Source of the DNA: Tubiluchus corallicola
Taxonomy: Eukaryota; Priapulida; Priapulimorpha; Priapulimorphida; Tubiluchidae
Assembly (NCBI GenBank): GCA_030141605.1
Contig: JAQGDQ010000843.1
Location: 2,501 to 24,474 of the forward strand
Direction: 5' to 3'
Length of the DNA stretch: 21,974 nt
How positions within the stretch are numbered: the stretch's first letter is position 1; each line of letters begins with the position of its first letter. Made by a program: the position numbers and the translations under genes. The notes beneath the pieces are model-generated. The model was not told the origin of the DNA. It worked only from the letters and a program-made list of their open reading frames with translations, and ran no database searches. Shown here in pieces: positions 18,715 to 21,974 of the stretch.

Positions 18715-19090
18715 TGATGAGTTAAATTATTTTCCTGCTTAAACAAAAACACCCAACATCTTCCAATAGCTAATGAAATCTCCAACTGGAATATGTTATA
18801 TATGCAAATGCTGGACGTGAATTTTTTGTGCGCTAATGAAATTTGTAGAAAAAATAGTGTAAAATTTTACCAGCAGCAGGCCACAGCTTAGGCAGAACAA
18901 TACGTTACCATGGTGTTTGTGACACACAGCTGCTATGTTCATTCTGCTGTAGCTTCTAACATCACACTGCGGGAATGGGCATTGCTAAAGTTGGCGTTGC
19001 TATGGTGACTGGGCAGCTTTTTGTCTGCCATCTAGGGGCAAGTTTAAAAAAACAGTGCAGGCGTGTGATTGCGTTACTTGCAGTCATGTG
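18715..19090. other. Unassigned stretch with regulatory-looking motifs
   Basis: GTTACCATGGTG (18904-18915) and GTTGCTATGGTGAC (18996-19009) resemble RFX X-boxes with mismatches. CCCCTAGATGGCAGAC on the minus strand (19024-19039) resembles a CTCF core. There is no open frame of note. Motif evidence only. Confidence 0.3.
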
Positions 19091-19094
19091 TATT

Positions 19095-19144
19095 AGAGCA
19101 TTTTAGGGACATGCATGTAAGAGCATTTTAGGGACATGCATGTA
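19095..19144. repeat. 25-bp perfect tandem duplication
   Basis: Two adjacent copies of a 25-bp unit, AGAGCATTTTAGGGACATGC plus ATGTA, lie at 19095-19119 and 19120-19144. Each contains the palindrome ACATGCATGT. Confidence 0.95.
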
Positions 19145-19279
19145 TTTTTTTATTGTTTTGCTTAAATCTTATTGTTGTTAAGTTAAAATCAGAAATTTAA
19201 ATTCTGTATTGATTCTGGCCTTTAATTGGATATGGGAGATTTGAAGTGCATATGATTAGGGTAGGACGCATCTGTGTGG

Positions 19280-20314
19280 GTCTGGATACCAGCTAATGTT
19301 CGTTGTGTACTATTTAATTTATATTTCAGAGATTTGAGTTCTGACCTCACATCTACCAGTCTAGGCTGTTAGATAGGTGGTACTTATATAAATCACCTTC
19401 CGTTTGCTGATGATGGATGTTTATTAGCATCCACTTCCACTGCTTTGCAAACTTTAGTTGATATGTATGTTGAATACACAAATAGTCATGACATAGTAAT
19501 AAATGTCGACAGGACTAAACTTATAACAATTGAATACACAAATAGTCATGACAGAGTAATAAATGTCTACAAGACTAAACTTACAACAATTAAATACACA
19601 AATAGTCATGACATAGTAATAAATGTCGACAAGACTAAACTTATAACAATTGAATACACAAATAGTCATGACATAGTAATAAATGTCTACAAGACTAAAC
19701 TTACAACAATTAAATTCACAAATAGTCATGATACAGTAAGAAAGGTCGAAAAGACTAAACTTATAACCCCCCAGTATGTGCGGGTTCAATTTCCGTTCAC
19801 TTGAGGTAGCAGGTACTATAATTATACCGTGTGAAACAAAAAAATGTCTAGGACATATTATCACCAGTCATAACAAAGATGATATGGATATTATCATAAA
19901 ACGAAGTCTTTTTTGTGTTAGAGCGAACCGTATTCTTAGAAAATTTCATCATTGTTCACCTAATGTCAAAACTCATCTGTTCAACTCTTATTGTAATTCT
20001 TTCTACGGTATGGCCACCTGGCGACATTTTTATAACTACAGTCTCAGCAAACTTAAAGTAGCTCACGATATTTCAAAATGCGAACATTTCAACTACCCGT
20101 ATGATTATGGTTCCAGGACCATTTCAGTAGACCACGATGTTTTTTACTTTGATGTAGTACATAGGATAACTGCATACAGTCTATACAGTACAGTAATGCA
20201 AAGCTCAAATGTTCTTATAAAAATGTTCTCAAAGGCCTTGAATAACAGTGACACATTTTACAGTTCAGACATAAGAGAGCAATGGAGGAAAGCATTAGGT
20301 AGAAATTATGGGTG

Positions 20315-20330
<16 letters not shown>
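19280..20330 (+). pseudogene. Decayed LINE reverse transcriptase, third LINE copy
   Basis: From 19295 the frame reads VLFNLYFRDLSSDLTS, a stop within SLGC*IGG, then HLPFADDGCLLASTSTALQT. FADD (19403-19414) is the RT catalytic motif C, with its two Asp intact. After a repeat expansion (next entry) the frame shifts. From about 19830 it continues CLGHIITSHNKDDMDIIIKR, then CVRANRILRKFHHCSPNVKT and SFYGMATWRHFYNYSLSKLK, the RT thumb and C-terminal part. It ends in a (TA)n tract at 20318-20359. The endonuclease, RT motifs 0-B and the 3' tail are missing. With at least one stop and one frameshift it cannot be functional. The clade is not assigned. Confidence 0.8.
19472..19771 (+). repeat. Five 60-bp in-frame tandem units inside the RT pseudogene
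   Basis: Units at 19472, 19532, 19592, 19652 and 19712 are each exactly 60 bp and encode 20-residue repeats of the type EYTNSHDIVINVDKTKLITI. Units 1 and 3 share GTCGAC..CTTATAACAATT, while 2 and 4 share GTCTACAAG..CTTACAACAATT. The array therefore has a 120-bp dimer order. Unit 5 is diverged (TTCACA, GATACAGTAAGAAAGG). Intact RTs of this kind have this Y-x-NSHDI-x-N-x-KTK segment once. Confidence 0.95.

Positions 20331-20359
<29 letters not shown>
20318..20359. repeat. (TA)n microsatellite
   Basis: This is a pure TA run that interrupts the end of the LINE frame; the Tyr-Ile repeat in the translation is an artefact. Confidence 0.97.
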
Positions 20360-21906
<1,547 letters not shown>

Positions 21907-21974
21907 CTGCCTCTCCCTCACCCTCTCCATCTCCCCCTCTCTTTGTGTCTCTAACTCTATCTATCTATCTCCTC

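Noticed and set aside
19472-19771. CRISPR-like array
   Set aside because: Units are contiguous with no spacers, the sequence lies in an RT frame, and the genome is animal.
19454-19864. 136-codon minus-strand frame
   Set aside because: It is the antisense shadow of the 60-bp RT repeats.

Overview
This is an AT-rich, repeat-dense stretch of an animal nuclear genome. It has GT-AG introns, a TATA/Inr promoter, many microsatellites, several degraded LINE families, Tc1/mariner and hAT remnants, and a tRNA-like (SINE-type) sequence. The repeat content and the DOMON gene fit an invertebrate, most likely a lophotrochozoan such as a mollusc; this taxonomic guess is an inference. Nothing prokaryotic is present.

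The only convincing host gene runs on the + strand from 6411 to 16903. Its five coding exons (6411-6459, 7134-7303, 9941-10002, 14417-14587, 16768-16903) join in frame into a 195-residue protein. The protein has a signal peptide, one DOMON domain of the dopamine beta-hydroxylase/MOXD1 type, four cysteines and a short C-terminal tail, and it lacks the copper monooxygenase catalytic domains. A TATA box (6352) and an arthropod-style TCAGT initiator (6381) sit at canonical spacing just upstream of the ATG.

Upstream of the gene (1-6350) lie AT-rich duplications and microsatellites, a 5'-truncated LINE tail (about 1885-2458) and an LTR-like repeat (about 2624-3149). These are followed by a 163-bp tandem satellite (3587-4210), a (TCATCG)-type array, a tRNA-like sequence on the - strand (4616-4689), the 3' end of a Tc1-like transposon on the - strand (4756 to about 5200), and a palindromic-ended MITE whose arms are built of about 21-bp subrepeats (5237-5991).

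The introns are loaded with repeats. Intron 1 carries a (CAA/CAG)n array and intron 2 a (TTG/CTG)n array, so exon 2 is bracketed by complementary arrays. Intron 2 also holds an inverted second copy of the LINE tail. Intron 3 holds a 505-bp hAT-type MITE with a perfect 8-bp target duplication, a tandem duplication, another LINE tail, a TATA-containing promoter-like segment with a splice donor, nuclear-receptor-type DR1 motifs and long CT/CA microsatellites. Intron 4 begins almost at once with a 20-bp minisatellite organised in 180-bp higher-order units, and also contains a perfect 18-bp hairpin.

Downstream of the gene (16904-21974) are an inverted copy of the LTR-like repeat (about 17560-17830), a hAT-end fragment related to the intron 3 MITE (18650-18714), and a decayed LINE reverse transcriptase in which a 60-bp in-frame segment is tandemly expanded five times (19472-19771). 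Long stretches show nothing recognisable, and a (CT)n(CA)n compound microsatellite closes the window.
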